DNA of 64,000 bases from Physcomitrium patens (Eukaryota > Streptophyta > Bryopsida > Funariales > Funariaceae). Position 1 is the first letter of the stretch; each line of letters opens with the position of its first letter. Shown here piece after piece: positions 1 through 11,947 of the stretch. The notes under the pieces were generated by a model, which was given only the letters and a program-made list of their open reading frames with translations, was not told the origin of the DNA and searched no databases. Made by a program: the position numbers and the translations under genes. Location: assembly GCF_000002425.4 (NCBI RefSeq), contig NC_037270.1, forward strand, positions 10,278,494 to 10,342,493, read 5' to 3'.

Positions 1-19
1 CCCCTAGAATGGAGGGTTA

Positions 20-551
20 TGTCATAGACATGCATATTTATTTCAATAATTATTTATATGATTAGGTAGAAATAAGTAAAACTAAATTAATTTTATATCT
101 TCTAAAAAAGCCTCTTACAATCTTCATAGACATGGTATTGACTTTATATGAGTTTATAGTTGATTGATAAATTAAAAACTTTGTTAATAAGATAATTACA
201 TGTAATGTATATTGATAGTTTATAAAAAAAAACTTATTATGTGGCATACCTATAAAAAACTTGCCTTATAAATTAAGATATGTTTTACAAAGTCAACTTA
301 TATTAAAGGTCTTGTAGAATGTCATCACTTAGCTCCTAATTAGATAGTATATATAGAGGCAAGAATGAAGTTTTTTCACTCTTGTCAATGTCTTTCTAGT
401 CCCTAGTCTTGTTTCAAGACTTTCTAGTCTTCTTATCTTTGGAAATAGCTAATCTAGTTTAATACTATATCATCTTTAAGTGATTTTTTAGTCTTTTTAA
501 GTCACAAAAGAGTATATTGATCTTAATTCTTTGAGGTTCATATCTTTGGCA
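20..551 (+). mobile_element. Gypsy LTR, 3' LTR of an element lying to the left
   Basis: This 532-bp LTR starts TGTCATAG and ends TTGGCA. It is clearly related to the LTRs at 20423-20986 and 32392-32920. A purine-rich tract (AGAATGGAGGG, about 7-17) lies just in front of it, as a polypurine tract does before a 3' LTR, so the element body lies left of the window. A TATA box (TATATATAG, 348-356) is followed by the same imperfect palindrome as in the other LTRs (left arm near 359-370, right arm near 375-386). The sequence after 551 has no coding relation to the family. Confidence 0.8.
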
Positions 552-1842
552 TAGTAAGATTTTGAATCTAAAAGAATTTCATGTAAAATGTCATGACCTA
601 ATGCAAATGAGGGATATTATGTGTTATATGTACTTTAGCCTACATATTATTCTACATACAGAAAGACATGATATAGAATTAATTAACTAGACAAATTCCA
701 TATATCAAATCATCATTAGTCTATAATAATCTTACAATTAAAAAATATATATATTTTTATACCTTGTAAAATTATATTTTTAAATCATATCTAATTACTT
801 TTCTATCATAAATCACACCATCAAACTTCTTTCTTATATTAGTTTCAATGAATTGGATATCCTCTTTTTATAAAATAAATCTTTCAAAAGCAAGTGATAT
901 AGGTCCCATTTTCCTTTGAGATTGGCTTAATTTTGATTCACTTTGATTCTTTTGTAAAATAACTTTGCATGTTAATGGTCAACTTTTTGATGAGCTATCA
1001 CTACTTTCTATTACCTTTGGTCTTAGATGTAAGAGTCTTCAATGATGTAACTTTTTTTGATCTTTGCCTACCCTTCTTCAAAATAAATTGCTTAGTATTA
1101 TTCTTCTTCTTCGATGAATGAGATTTAGAAGCTTTTTCTTTGTCATCTTTTGACTTTTTGAATGTCACCTTTTTAGGCAACTTTAAAAATTTTGATGTTT
1201 TTTTTTTCTTTTCTAATATTGTCTTTACTTAATTTCTTTTTAGCAGCAGACCTTCTTCTTTTAGTTTTCTTGGCAAAACTAAATCAAAAATAAGAAGTTG
1301 AAATAATAATATTTTAAGCTACTTAGTAGAGTTAAAAATAAGTAAGTAAATATAATTAAAAAGAGAAGGCAATCAAAGTGAAACTACATTAAGAATGATA
1401 ATAGTTTCATCTTTTGGAATCACTATTGGTTTTGGAAGTAGCTCTCTTTCTAGCATTTGTAACTTAGATTGTCTCTACTTTACTAATATTGTTGCCACAA
1501 AGAAAAAATAAATAGAAAAAAATGTAAAATCACTTAGTAAAAAAATGTGCAAAATAACAATGATAGCAACAATGAATATATAAATATAGAAAAATAATTA
1601 AAAAAAATAATAAAGTTAATTATATAGAGTAGACATTATCATTGTCATACTCAATCTCCTTCTTGTCACTTTGAGCTATCACTAGCAATCTATGACAATA
1701 TAAAATGTCCTGTGAACTTTCTATGATCAATAGTAAAATGTAAGGTTATTTCTTGATAATATTATATTTTTTTAATGAAAATAAAGAAAGATATATGTAA
1801 TAAATAAGAATCACATTCTATCTCTACAGAATATTAAATTTT
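552..1842. other. AT-rich interval between two gypsy remnants
   Basis: This stretch separates the + strand LTR ending at 551 from the truncated end of gypsy element 1 at about 1843. It does not match the LTR or internal sequence of the other elements in the window. The one coding-like signal is the lysine-rich relic at 1001-1278. Weaker coding-like pieces occur on the same strand near 750-940 and 1390-1450 but are broken by stops. I see no RNA gene. Confidence 0.5.
1001..1278 (-). pseudogene. Lysine/serine-rich coding relic of unknown function
   Basis: Read on the minus strand, this stretch encodes about 90 residues very rich in Lys, Arg and Ser (for example AKKTKRRRSAAKKKLSKDN near the start). 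It ends at a TAG (1003-1001). It has no start codon. Directly upstream is a splice-acceptor-like sequence (TTTTTGATTTAG, ending at 1279), so it may be an internal or last exon. The frame is kept only if one A is removed from a run of ten A (sense strand) at about 1198-1207, so it is frameshifted as it stands. The composition resembles tails of chromatin or nucleolar proteins, but no family is recognised. It lies just past the truncated end of gypsy element 1, on the same strand. Confidence 0.35.
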
Positions 1843-2394
1843 TAGGAACGAGCTTCATAAGAAGCGGTCTTTATATGTTAAGAAAATTTAAAATATAGCA
1901 AATTATATTTGCCACATACTTTGATCTTTGTTCTCTTTGAAGATAGTTGATAGGTCGTCTCAGCCATCAATAGTGTTTCATATTAGAGTGGGAAGACTAC
2001 CTTGTTATTTGATCGTTGTTGAGGCCTTCATAACTTCCTTCAAATAAAACATTTAGAATACTATCAAGTCTTATTTTTACCTCTAATAAAATTATCAAAA
2101 ATTGAGAGTCTCTTTTAATGTTGTCATATCAAACGCATTATATCTCGCCATCTATTCAAGAGAAAACATGTCATTCTTAAAGATCTTTATCTCAATTGTA
2201 ACATCTTGAAGGTTGTGACAATTACAATGTCTCATCTAGTAAGTCAGGTAATGAAAGCTCTTCAATTGAATCCACTAGTTGTTGGTTCTCTACTTCTATA
2301 GCATCAAAAATACAAAGAAGCTATAAACAAGGATTGAAAGTAGAATGTTATCTTACTTAGAACTTATTTTTTTACAAGAAAAGTCTTTATTTTG

Positions 2395-5300
2395 ATTTTG
2401 ATGGATGTCGTTGATAAAAAGCCTCCATCTTCTTTGCTGCATTTGCAAGATTCTTTGCTGGCTTTCATGTACATTCACTAATATTGTGTTTACACCAATA
2501 AACAAGATATTTTAACTTATTTTGGCATCGCCTTGAGTCTAAGACTTCTTCCACTTCAAATTCTTTATTATTGTCTACTTCTATAGGAAGAGGTAGTAAG
2601 TATCTTCTTTTTGGTATATCCTTTGTCTTGTATGGTTTAAAAAGAGACACTTGAAATATTGGATGGATTTTCATTGACTCCAATAGGTGTAAATAATATA
2701 CAACTAAATTGATTTGTGAAGTAATAGAAAATTGTGGAAGCTTACAATAGTCCAACTTGTCACAAGTATGAGTAGTCTTGATAGTGTGACAAAGTAACCA
2801 TATCTTATCATCTATGAGGAATGGTCGTTGTTCCTTTTGATAGACATCTGCATTGATCTTTTATTGTTCTTGAGCTTCTTTTAACTGCGCCTTTATTGTT
2901 ACATATAGCTTTGACAAATAATTTGCCAAATCTTTTGTCGCAAGATTATTAGCTTTTGAAAAGTCAAAAATATCAAGTTATAGATGATAACCATAATTGG
3001 CAAAGAAAGGTGTTTGTTTTGTAGAAGAACGAATTATGTTATTACAAGCAAACTTTGCCAACAGAAAAAGAGTTGTCTGATCAACTTCTTGGTAGTTGAT
3101 GGTAAATCTTAAATATTGCTCTAAAAATTGATTAATATGCTCTATTTATCCATCAATTTAAGGATAGAATGTTGAAGATATTTTTATATCTATTTTTGGA
3201 ATCTTCAATAGAATTCACCAAAATCTTGATATAAATTGAATTTTCCTATCCAATATAATATCTTTGGATAATCCATGATAGCAATAGATATTGTTAAGAA
3301 AGAGTTTAGCTATTTCTTCACCTGTGATAGATTTTGTACATAGTACAAAATATGCCATTTTAGTAAAACGATCTACTATCACAAATATAGAGTCATAAGA
3401 ATGTGAGATTGAAAGATCTATGATGAATTCCATAGAAACAAAAGACCATGGTTGTTCTAGAATGGATAATAATTGAAGAAGTCCATAAAGTTGATGACAA
3501 GGAGTTTTTGATCTTAAACAAACGTTGCATGACTGAACAAAGTCTTTCACACCTTTTTACATTTGTAGCCACCAAAAATCTCTAGTTATAAGCACTAAAG
3601 TCTTATTGTATCCAAAATATCCTGTTGCTAGAAAGTTGTGATGTACTTAAAGAATACATAATTGTGCTTCTCCTTTTGGAACATATAATCGATCTTTGAA
3701 ATAGAGTAGGTTGTTTTTGAACTCAAACTTTGAAGTATCTTCAGACTTAAAAGAAAGATTCTTAATATTGTGAACAAGAAGATCAGAAGACATACTTGAT
3801 TGGATTTGTTTCACAAAAGTTGAATCAACAATCAACGTTGATTTCATTACTCGAAGATGAAAATACTTTGGCTTCAAAACAATCATTCTTTGTTGATTAA
3901 AGATGCATCTCTTTCTTTTGGTATAAGATAAGAATATCTATAAAGAGCGTCTGACAAACCTTACTATTTTCTAAATTGATATGTGATCTTGAAACCAAAT
4001 CTTCATAAAGACATGCTCCAACGAGCTTAGCGACAATTCAAAATACGTGCTGACATGAAGTACTTGACATTCTTATAGTTCATATATATGGTGATTGGAT
4101 TGGAAGCACCTTCTAAATAATGATGCCATTCTTGAAATGAATCCATGATTGCAAGAAGTTCTTTGTCATGAATTTCATAGTTAATCTCAGCTACTGAAAA
4201 TTTTCTAAAATAAAAAGCTACTAAATGAAGTTTATCATCTATTTTCATTTGTCATAATATAGCACCAAAAGCAAGGTTAGATGCATCTATTTTCATAAAA
4301 AATGCCTTAAAAAAGTTGATACAATATAAGATTGGTGCAGAAATAAAGACTAACTTTAAAGATTCAAAAAATGCTTGAATTTCTTTGCTCCACTCAAGTT
4401 TGTCTTTGTAAGTCAAACATGTAAATGGGACTACAATTTGAGAGAATTCTTTGATGAAGATTCGATAATAATTAATAAAACTCAAAAAGCATTAAACATC
4501 TCTTACTATTTTTTTAAATCTTCTAATCCATAATAATTTCAACTTTTTTAGGATCCATCACAAATCTATCATTTGAAATGATGTATCCTAAGAAGTTAAC
4601 TTGAGTTGTGTAGAATACAAAATTTTCTATCTTGGTATAGAGTTCTGCATCTCTTAATTTTTATAACACATGATGAACATGAAGTTTATGTTTATTTATA
4701 TTCTTAAAATAGATCAAGATGTTGTCTAGATAAAAAATAATAAAATTATCTAAAAACTCTCAAAAAAATATCATTCATTAGATGTTAAAAAGCTATCGAT
4801 GCATCTATAAGTCCAAAAGGTATGATATTGTATTCAAAATATCCATACCTAGTTTAGAATGCAATCTTCCATTCATCTCTTTTTTTAATACATACTAAAT
4901 TATATGTTCTCCATAAATTTATTTATGTATAGATCTTAGTTTGATTCAGTTAATCAAGAAGTTCAGATATCAAAAGTAGAGGATACCTATTCTTGATGGT
5001 AATCTTGTTGAGTCTTCAATAATCAACACATATCCGCAATGATCCATCTTTCCTCTTCACAAATAAGATTGGAGCTCATGTTGAAAATTTGGAATGGCAT
5101 GTAAAATTCTTGGCCAAATTTTCTTCAATGTATTCCTTGACTACAGCCAATTCATTTTGTGATGAATTATAGATTGGTCCAAATGGCAGTTGTGCTCCTT
5201 TTTTAAGATCAATTGAGCAATCAAAGGGACAATGTTTTGAAAGAATATCCATATTCTTCTCCTCAAATACATCTTAAAACTCTTGATATTAGCTTCAAAT

Positions 5301-5834
5301 GCCACTTTAAGTCTTTGCATCATTAGAAATAAGAGTGGCGTAAATGATACAAGGTGATCATTCTTTTGTAGCATGCAAGAAAGCTTTTGCACCTACAAAC
5401 ATAGGTTTTATTGTACTAAACTTATGACTTTCTATGATATGAAAAATCAAATCTATGCAAGGATTATACTTTTCTAACAATAATAAACTTAAAATGACTG
5501 AATTAGAGGGAGATCTAATTATATTAAAGATTACACAACTACTATGAGCATTTATTGCTACATCTATAGGAAGTGTTTCATGAGTAACATCTCCAAAAGA
5601 CAACGGACAACCATCTATGACTTCTACATGAATAGGTTTAGTTTTTTGTACTAACAATATTTTATGACTTTTAACAAATTCTACATCTAAGAAATAAGCT
5701 AAGGCTCTTGAATCTAATAAGGCGGAAGCTTTATAATTATTAGGTCCTAAATGCACATCTACTATAAAACAAGGAGAAGGTTTTGAGGAGAAGATAGGAC
5801 CTTCATTAGAAATTTTACAAGATTCCAGCCTCAC
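2395..5834 (-). pseudogene. Pol relic of gypsy element 1 (PR-RT-RH-IN-chromodomain)
   Basis: The fragments keep the chromovirus order. Protease is at 5834-5358, with LLDSR where LLDSG is expected. RT is at about 5200-4500, and its YLDD box reads YLDN. RNase H is at about 4485-4027, integrase with pre-integrase domain at about 3886-2900, and the chromodomain at about 2755-2400 (FEVEEVLDSRRCQNKLKYLV). Many stops and some indels separate the pieces. It is the decayed equivalent of the element B pol frame. Confidence 0.8.
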
Positions 5835-5839
5835 AGTCC

Positions 5840-6844
5840 CTATTGTAGTTGGACAAATTTATTTTCTAACACATTATCTTCTTTGACAGATGTGCTCCCC
5901 GTTTTGTGATTTCATCACTTCTATGGACAATATTGAGCAATATATTTAGATTCTCTACAATATAAGCACAATCCTTCTTGATGGTGATAAGTCTTTTTTT
6001 GCTCGGTAAGAGATTTAAAACATACTGCATTAATTTATATATCCTTTACTTCTGAATGTATGTATAGAAGAGATGTTGATGTTGCCATCAAATTGTAGTA
6101 ATATTGAGGCTTACTTGTATGACTCTCAGATTGAAATTCAAAAAGTCGATTGTCATACTTCACAACAAAGTCAATTGCTTGATTCAATGTTTGAGGATCA
6201 GATAAGTTGAGCATCAATTTCTTTACTTCATATTGTAATCGATAGAGAAATTGGCTAATAAGTGCATCATCCCACTTGATATCAATTACAAGTTGTCAAA
6301 ATTATGAAGCATATAATATTACAGATTGATTGTCTTATCGTAAAATACAAATCTTGTTGGTTGCAACATGAATTGCATGATGTTTTCCATACATAGACTA
6401 AAATTCTACCAAAAATGCCTCCAAGTTATCTAATATTGGATCTCATCATTCAAGAAAAGACAAAAACTACGATAGTCTTGAACCTGAAAGAAGTATACCG
6501 ATAAATCTAACTTGTGATCTTGGAGTTGGATAGCTTTAAAGTTGAAGTTCAATCACAAGTTATATTTGATTGACAAATCTTCGAAATTTGGATCTTGTAC
6601 CATCAAACTTCTCGAGCAAGGTAACTTTTGATTTTCTAGCACTTGAAAGATATTCCATTGTAGGTAGAGGGACATGATTTGGTACAGATGTTGAAGTAGC
6701 TCTAATCATCTCTTTATCCTCACTTCCTATCATTCTTATTGATCTTTGTCGTAGTAAGCTAAGTTAATGCATTATAAGCATCAACTCCCTCAATTACTCT
6801 TGTATTTGTGCCATTGCACTCTTCATTTCAATAAGCTCTATCAT
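5840..6844 (-). pseudogene. Gag relic of gypsy element 1
   Basis: The start codon is at 6844-6842 and is followed by an N-terminus like that of element B gag. An in-frame stop appears after about 15 codons and more follow. The late part (about 6217-6035) carries the conserved run LSDPQTLNQAIDFVVKYDN. A zinc knuckle follows near 5965-5925 in which the His of CX2CX4HX4C is replaced by Tyr. Gag would form the virus-like particle and bind the element RNA. It is unlikely to be functional. Confidence 0.7.
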
Positions 6845-7050
6845 AGTAACAATTAAATAAATATCTAATACTACTCAAGATAAGTAAAAAAAAGGACTTG
6901 ACGACAGAGAAAATATTAAGAACAATATCAATTTAGAAGAGGGTGATCCACAACTTCTAATAAGCTTATGTCTTATCATAAAAAAAGAACAATCCACTAT
7001 TAATGAAGACAAGAGAAAGCTCTGATATTGTAAGTGTACTCTTATCAATT

Positions 7051-7600
7051 TATCAATGACATGAATTGGAAGATAATGCATAAATCAATGAAATATGTGT
7101 CAAAAAAAAAGTGACAATAGAAATAAAGAAGTACTTATATTAAAAAGAAACTAGAATGGCTTATTGCGAAAGAAAAGAAAACTTCAGACTCTTGAAACAA
7201 GACTAGAAGCAAGAAAGGAATTAACAAGAATGAAAAAGGCTTCATTCTTGCCTCTATATATACTATCTAACTAGGAGCTAACTATGTGGCAATGTTCTAT
7301 AGGACCTGTAATATGTATTGACTTTGCAAGACACATGCCTTAGCTTATAAGGCAAGTTTTCTATGTATGGGCCACATAGTTAGCTTGTTCTTCAAGCTAT
7401 CAACATGTGTGGCACATGGCCAACTTGTTGATCACATTTCTAATCTAAAAAGTCAATGAAAGACACCTATATAGTTAAAGCAGCGTCTATAAAGCTTTTA
7501 GGAAGCTTCTATAGAAGATATTATGGAATTGACCTACTTTTACCTATTATTATCTAAATCATATCACTAATTATTGGTTTACATGTGTATGTCCATGACA
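7051..7600 (-). repeat. 5' LTR of gypsy element 1
   Basis: The 550-bp LTR ends GTCCATGACA on the + strand, so in element sense it starts TGTCATGGAC. Its inner edge TATCAATG at 7051 corresponds to TGTCAAGG in element B. In sense orientation it has a TATATATAG box. A 10-bp inverted repeat (7225-7234 with 7241-7250) follows it. The bases next to the inner edge (7039-7050) are complementary to 7219-7230, as described for the putative self-primer. Confidence 0.75.
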
Positions 7601-8780
7601 CTTACTTTGCAATGCAAAGCTTTATAAAATGATCTATAAAACGGCTTGTGAACTCTATAAAATGGCCTATAAATTTTAAAGATAATTTTTTTTGATGAAA
7701 ATAAAGATTCATCTATGCAACCATTGAGAACCACTATTTGTCTCCTTGAGCATTCTTAATATATAGACTAGTTGAATATGTATCTATAGTAATATTTTAT
7801 TATTGAATGTAAACAAAATAAAAAGTATCTACTCCAAAATTTCATTTTTGTATGATTCTCTAGTCCTTCTTTTGCTCCTTTGATTATTAGTGTTTACTTT
7901 ATGCTTTGATTAATTCATTATTAACATTTTATAATTTATGCATGAAGGTGCTTTCTCATATTCCAACTTGATCATAGATTGTTGTTATTGCTAGGATCTC
8001 TTTTATATAAGTTTAGTTTTTATCTAAGTATTTTAGTTTATTTTTTCACAATAGTACTTATCTAATTTTAACATGATATGATTATTCTTATTAGTATTCT
8101 TTAATTATATTATTTTTCATTATATCAATATATTGGTATTTTTAATTAGATTTTATGCACAAGTTTTAGTCAAATCATATATAGTATCTACTACAAATAA
8201 TAATAATACATTAGATATTAAGAATAAAAATACAACATTTATTTTGATGAGGTTCAAGTATGTTGGTTTAAATATAGTAAATCTAAAGTTGAGCATGAAT
8301 AATATGGTTTTATAAATGATGATTTGATTGTTCATTTAAAACGTGTTAGAACATTTAATAACAATGGTGAATATTTTAGAATCATAGACATTTATATTAT
8401 AAAGTAGTCACAAAAAACTAAAAAATAAAAAAAATAAAAATAAAGATTCACTGTGGACAAATATTTTTTAATCCAAAAATTGCTATTTGATAATAACAAT
8501 TTTTGGTTTTGAATTAAACCACATTTTAACCTGAAGAGTAACTTACACTTAATTTTTAAATTTATTATAATATTATAAAATATGATCATTATATATGAAT
8601 ATTCCAAAAAATACTATATATATATATATATATATTTATATTCTGAAGATAATATTTGGAAAATAAATTTATGTGACTGATTGCGTTCATGGTTTCTTTT
8701 TACTGGCAACACACACTTGCCTTAATCACTCTTTCCTTTAAGAACAATAAAAAGTTTCATACTAAATCAGGAAAAAAGCC
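7601..8780. other. AT-rich intergenic stretch
   Basis: I see no gene here. It holds a (TA)n microsatellite at about 8613-8633 and a 14-bp inverted repeat with one mismatch (8473-8486 with 8493-8506, core CCAAAAATTG and CAATTTTTGG). The short open frames at 8133-8607 have ordinary AT-rich composition and match nothing I know. Confidence 0.5.
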
Positions 8781-11700
8781 CACCATTCGTGGCCTCAAAT
8801 AACACTCTCCAAAACTTAGGCTTCATCTTCGTTAAAAGTTTTTATTTTAGGTCGATTTCCAGGTTGGCGTTCTCTCATTGGCCCCTATTTTCAGTTAGAT
8901 TATATACAATTCCACAGTGTCCATCCAGTATGACGCTCTCTGTAATAAGTGTCTATTGTCCTAGAAACATGAAACACCCTCATGACACCATGACTGCAAT
9001 TTGTAGTATGTAGAGTTATTCATCCAAGAGTCTGTTGTGTAGTAACAATCAAAGTATTATACAAGATGAAAAGAAACCTGAAGCGAAAACCCAGCAACGT
9101 TTCATTAACATATTTCCATGAAACTAATAAATTTTCCTCCACAAAGAAATGGGACCCACGATTCCATTTCAGTTTCGTGACCAGTATCTATAAAGCCTAC
9201 GTGGAAGTAGTGGAACTCTTGGAGCAACTCAAGAATAACATTTTTGCATTTATTCAGATGAACCTGACTCGTTTTCTGAGGACAATCAAAGAGGCAACCA
9301 TGCATTAAAAACAGTTGAACGCAGAAAGTATAACCAGAATAAGGCTGCTAGAAATAGTAGCAGTTATACCAATTGGCGTTCAGTGGGGCCCACAGATCGC
9401 AATGGTGTTGATGCATGCTTTTGTCATACGAAGTGGAACGCGTGCAACGATCGGCTAGAGCATGAGACAGCGAGCGCGGTGAACAAGGAACTCAGGAAAT
9501 ATGGCGGAGAATGACTGGGATTTGCAGACAGTTGCTCAGTTGGAGCCGTCGAGTTTACAGGATTGAGAGAATAATAAATGAAAGAACAAAACAGATAGGA
9601 GCTTACGTACTTGCTGCGAGACCACTGTCGCAGGCTTAAGTGCATGTGTAACAGTGATCTGAGTATTCGCCACAAATGTCGGATCTCAGGTCATCCATAC
9701 GATATTCATTCGATGATGAAGTAGAGATGGATGTTCCAACAAGGATGACCTAATTTTGCACGTTGCCATCACGGTTTTGTAGAATCTGGTGAAGGCGACA
9801 ATGCAATGCCGGAACCCAGGGCTCTAGTCAAAATAAATCTCTGACATTTCTATCCAGATTCCGAGGACTACAGGTGAGCGCCGAGCTAGACCTGCAGTGG
9901 GGACGCAGTCCGTATTCCGCAAGTCTGGTCAATCTGTGCACGAGGTATGCCTTTCAATCATTCAAACGCAAACCTTTTCGCACCCCTTTTTACAAGGTGC
10001 TTGCTGTACTGTTGTCTCGTCACTGTTTTTCTTCCTGCTTACATCTCTCACTTCGTTGATCTAAAAGTAGTGAAGTGGAATGCACCAGAGCCATAGTAGA
10101 GAACGGGAGTTAAAGCAGATAGTAGGGGAGCCTTAGTAAGAAAATCACGGGAGCTTCATCTGCTTACAAGGATAGTGGTCCCGTGTTGTTTTGTTTCAAG
10201 ACGGAATGTGACTGCTCGGGTGGAGGCGAATTGTGGGCGTCGCCGAGCTCCTAGATGATCGATGAACTGTTTGATGCCGTAGAACGGCTCCTGCTCCTGT
10301 GGGTTTGAGTTCGAAGTCTGTCACCAGCACAGGTTGGTGTGACGATCTTGGTTCAAGTGAATGTGTGATGAATCGTTGGGATGAGCGGCGAATCTGTGTT
10401 GTCGGTAGGATGTCTTACTTGTTGGTTGGATGCACTGAACGTCGCTCGCTAGAATTCGTGTCTCACCGTCGAGAGGATGAAGGTTACAGTGGTGTCGCCT
10501 GTTGGTTAGCGCAACCACAGCCTCTCGAACACGATAGTTTCGACTAGCATAAAACGTACAGGTGATGGCTGATCCAGAAGCTAAGGAAATACCGTGTTGG
10601 AGACGTATGAGTACGAAAAAAACACTCCTTTCTTGCAACGAGTAACTGCTGTAGGTGCCCAATTTTCATGAGCTCTACCTGGCCGAGTATATGTGCTCAT
10701 TTACATCTTCAAAGGATTAGAAATCAAGTAGCCGTCGCAGATTTCGGATCAAACTTCTCTCTAGTTCTTAAGCTTAGGTATCAATCGGGTTTCTATTCAG
10801 GTATTGTCCATCTTTTGTTCCGTCCCGTTGCATGGGGAAATATTATTTGTGTTAGCCTCCATTCGAAAAGAGGCCTCTACGTTAAGCTGAATCAGTGGAG
10901 TCCATCCCTTTGCTGGCACCTTCCGTGTTCATCTCATCTAGGAACTCGTTGCTAAAGTTTGACAAATGGGATTGTAGTTGACAAAAACGTCGAAGAAATT
11001 ATCGCACAGCCACGATTGCAAATCCATCATGCACTATGGCTTTGGTGACACAGCATACGTTCTGCACACGCCGCTGGGTCAAAAGCAATCCCGTGTTGTT
11101 GAGAAACAGTGGCGATGGCAGACGTCCTTCCAGTGAAAAAACACTTTCGTTGGGGTGTCGTTTTCCCGAACCTGTCCATTTTTGGTTGCTTCCCCTCATT
11201 TGATACACTGCAACTGTTGTCAAGGAGTCTCCTCTTCCGTTCCAATGAATAGTCAACCACAACCTACATCGTTTGTGACATTGACGCAATCAGGGCACTG
11301 AGGTCCATAGAAACGGAGAGGGTCGAACTTGAGCCTGTGTTACGTGGGTCGGGGCCTAGGAATGCATCCACTAGGGGAAAGATACTTGGCCCGAAGTGAG
11401 GATTGTCTCTTGAGGTTTTTTTCGTAGGGGCCACTTTTTTTCATTTTATTTCTCTTTAAATCCTTATCCAAAAGTGTTATATTGGAACTCAACCGCACCT
11501 TGCCTTCCCACAGGGGTTCACTGCATTGGGCAACGTCTATTACCCTCGGAATGGATAGATTTTAATAGAAAGAGCAACTGTTCTGTGGACCCAAGGCATA
11601 GTATGTTTTGCAATTAAAACCTGTACAGATTCTCCAAAACCAGCCGATTGCGAGAAAGTGCTATTTGTGTCCCATTTGCCTCTAGAATAGCCGTACATAA

Positions 11701-11947
11701 TGATTTTTGCCGTTTTCAGCTGGAGTTGTGCTATATTGCAGGGATTGGGGAGATGCGTGTAGCTAGAGTAATGCGTATTTCAGAGCCTGATTCTCGCCAC
11801 TGACAGGTTCGAACGGATATTTTGACATCCTTTCTACTGAGGGGCACTCGTGGCAATGGAGACACAATAGTCAGACCGGTGAGTAAAAAAATTGGGAATC
11901 GGGAATTCATTTACAGATCCAGCATATTCGAAATTATAATTGAAACT
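8781..11947. other. GC-richer region upstream of the GT47 gene
   Basis: Base composition changes sharply here from the AT-rich flank, as expected of a gene neighbourhood. No open frame looks like a protein I recognise. The longest (minus strand, 10662-10321) has no family features. The stretch probably holds promoter and untranslated sequence of the GT47 gene. Possible splice signals include CAG/GTGAGC at 9873-9874 and acceptor-like CACTGACAG ending at about 11804, so a 5' UTR intron is possible but not shown. Confidence 0.4.

Larger units (their letters stand above)
1843..7600 (-). mobile_element. Ty3/gypsy chromovirus 'element 1', 3' end truncated
   Basis: In minus-strand order it has a 5' LTR (7600-7051), a leader with one stem-loop unit, gag, protease, reverse transcriptase, RNase H, integrase and a chromodomain. 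This order defines a Ty3/gypsy chromovirus. Similarity to element B runs to the polypurine-proximal segment near 1843 (GGAACGAGCTTCATAAGAAG) and then stops, so the 3' LTR is missing. The body carries many stops and small indels and is clearly inactive. Confidence 0.85.

Noticed and set aside
10321..10662. 113-codon frame on - upstream of the GT47 gene
   Set aside because: No domain, no codon or context support, and overlapping frames of similar length exist on +.
11880..11917. Small intron with GTGAGT donor and TTTACAG acceptor in the GT47 leader
   Set aside because: At 38 bases it is shorter than normal plant introns.
11822..11947. N-terminal extension of the GT47 frame
   Set aside because: It opens with TTG, not ATG, and the segment contains leader-like sequence. 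ATG 11948 gives a normal type II membrane protein start.
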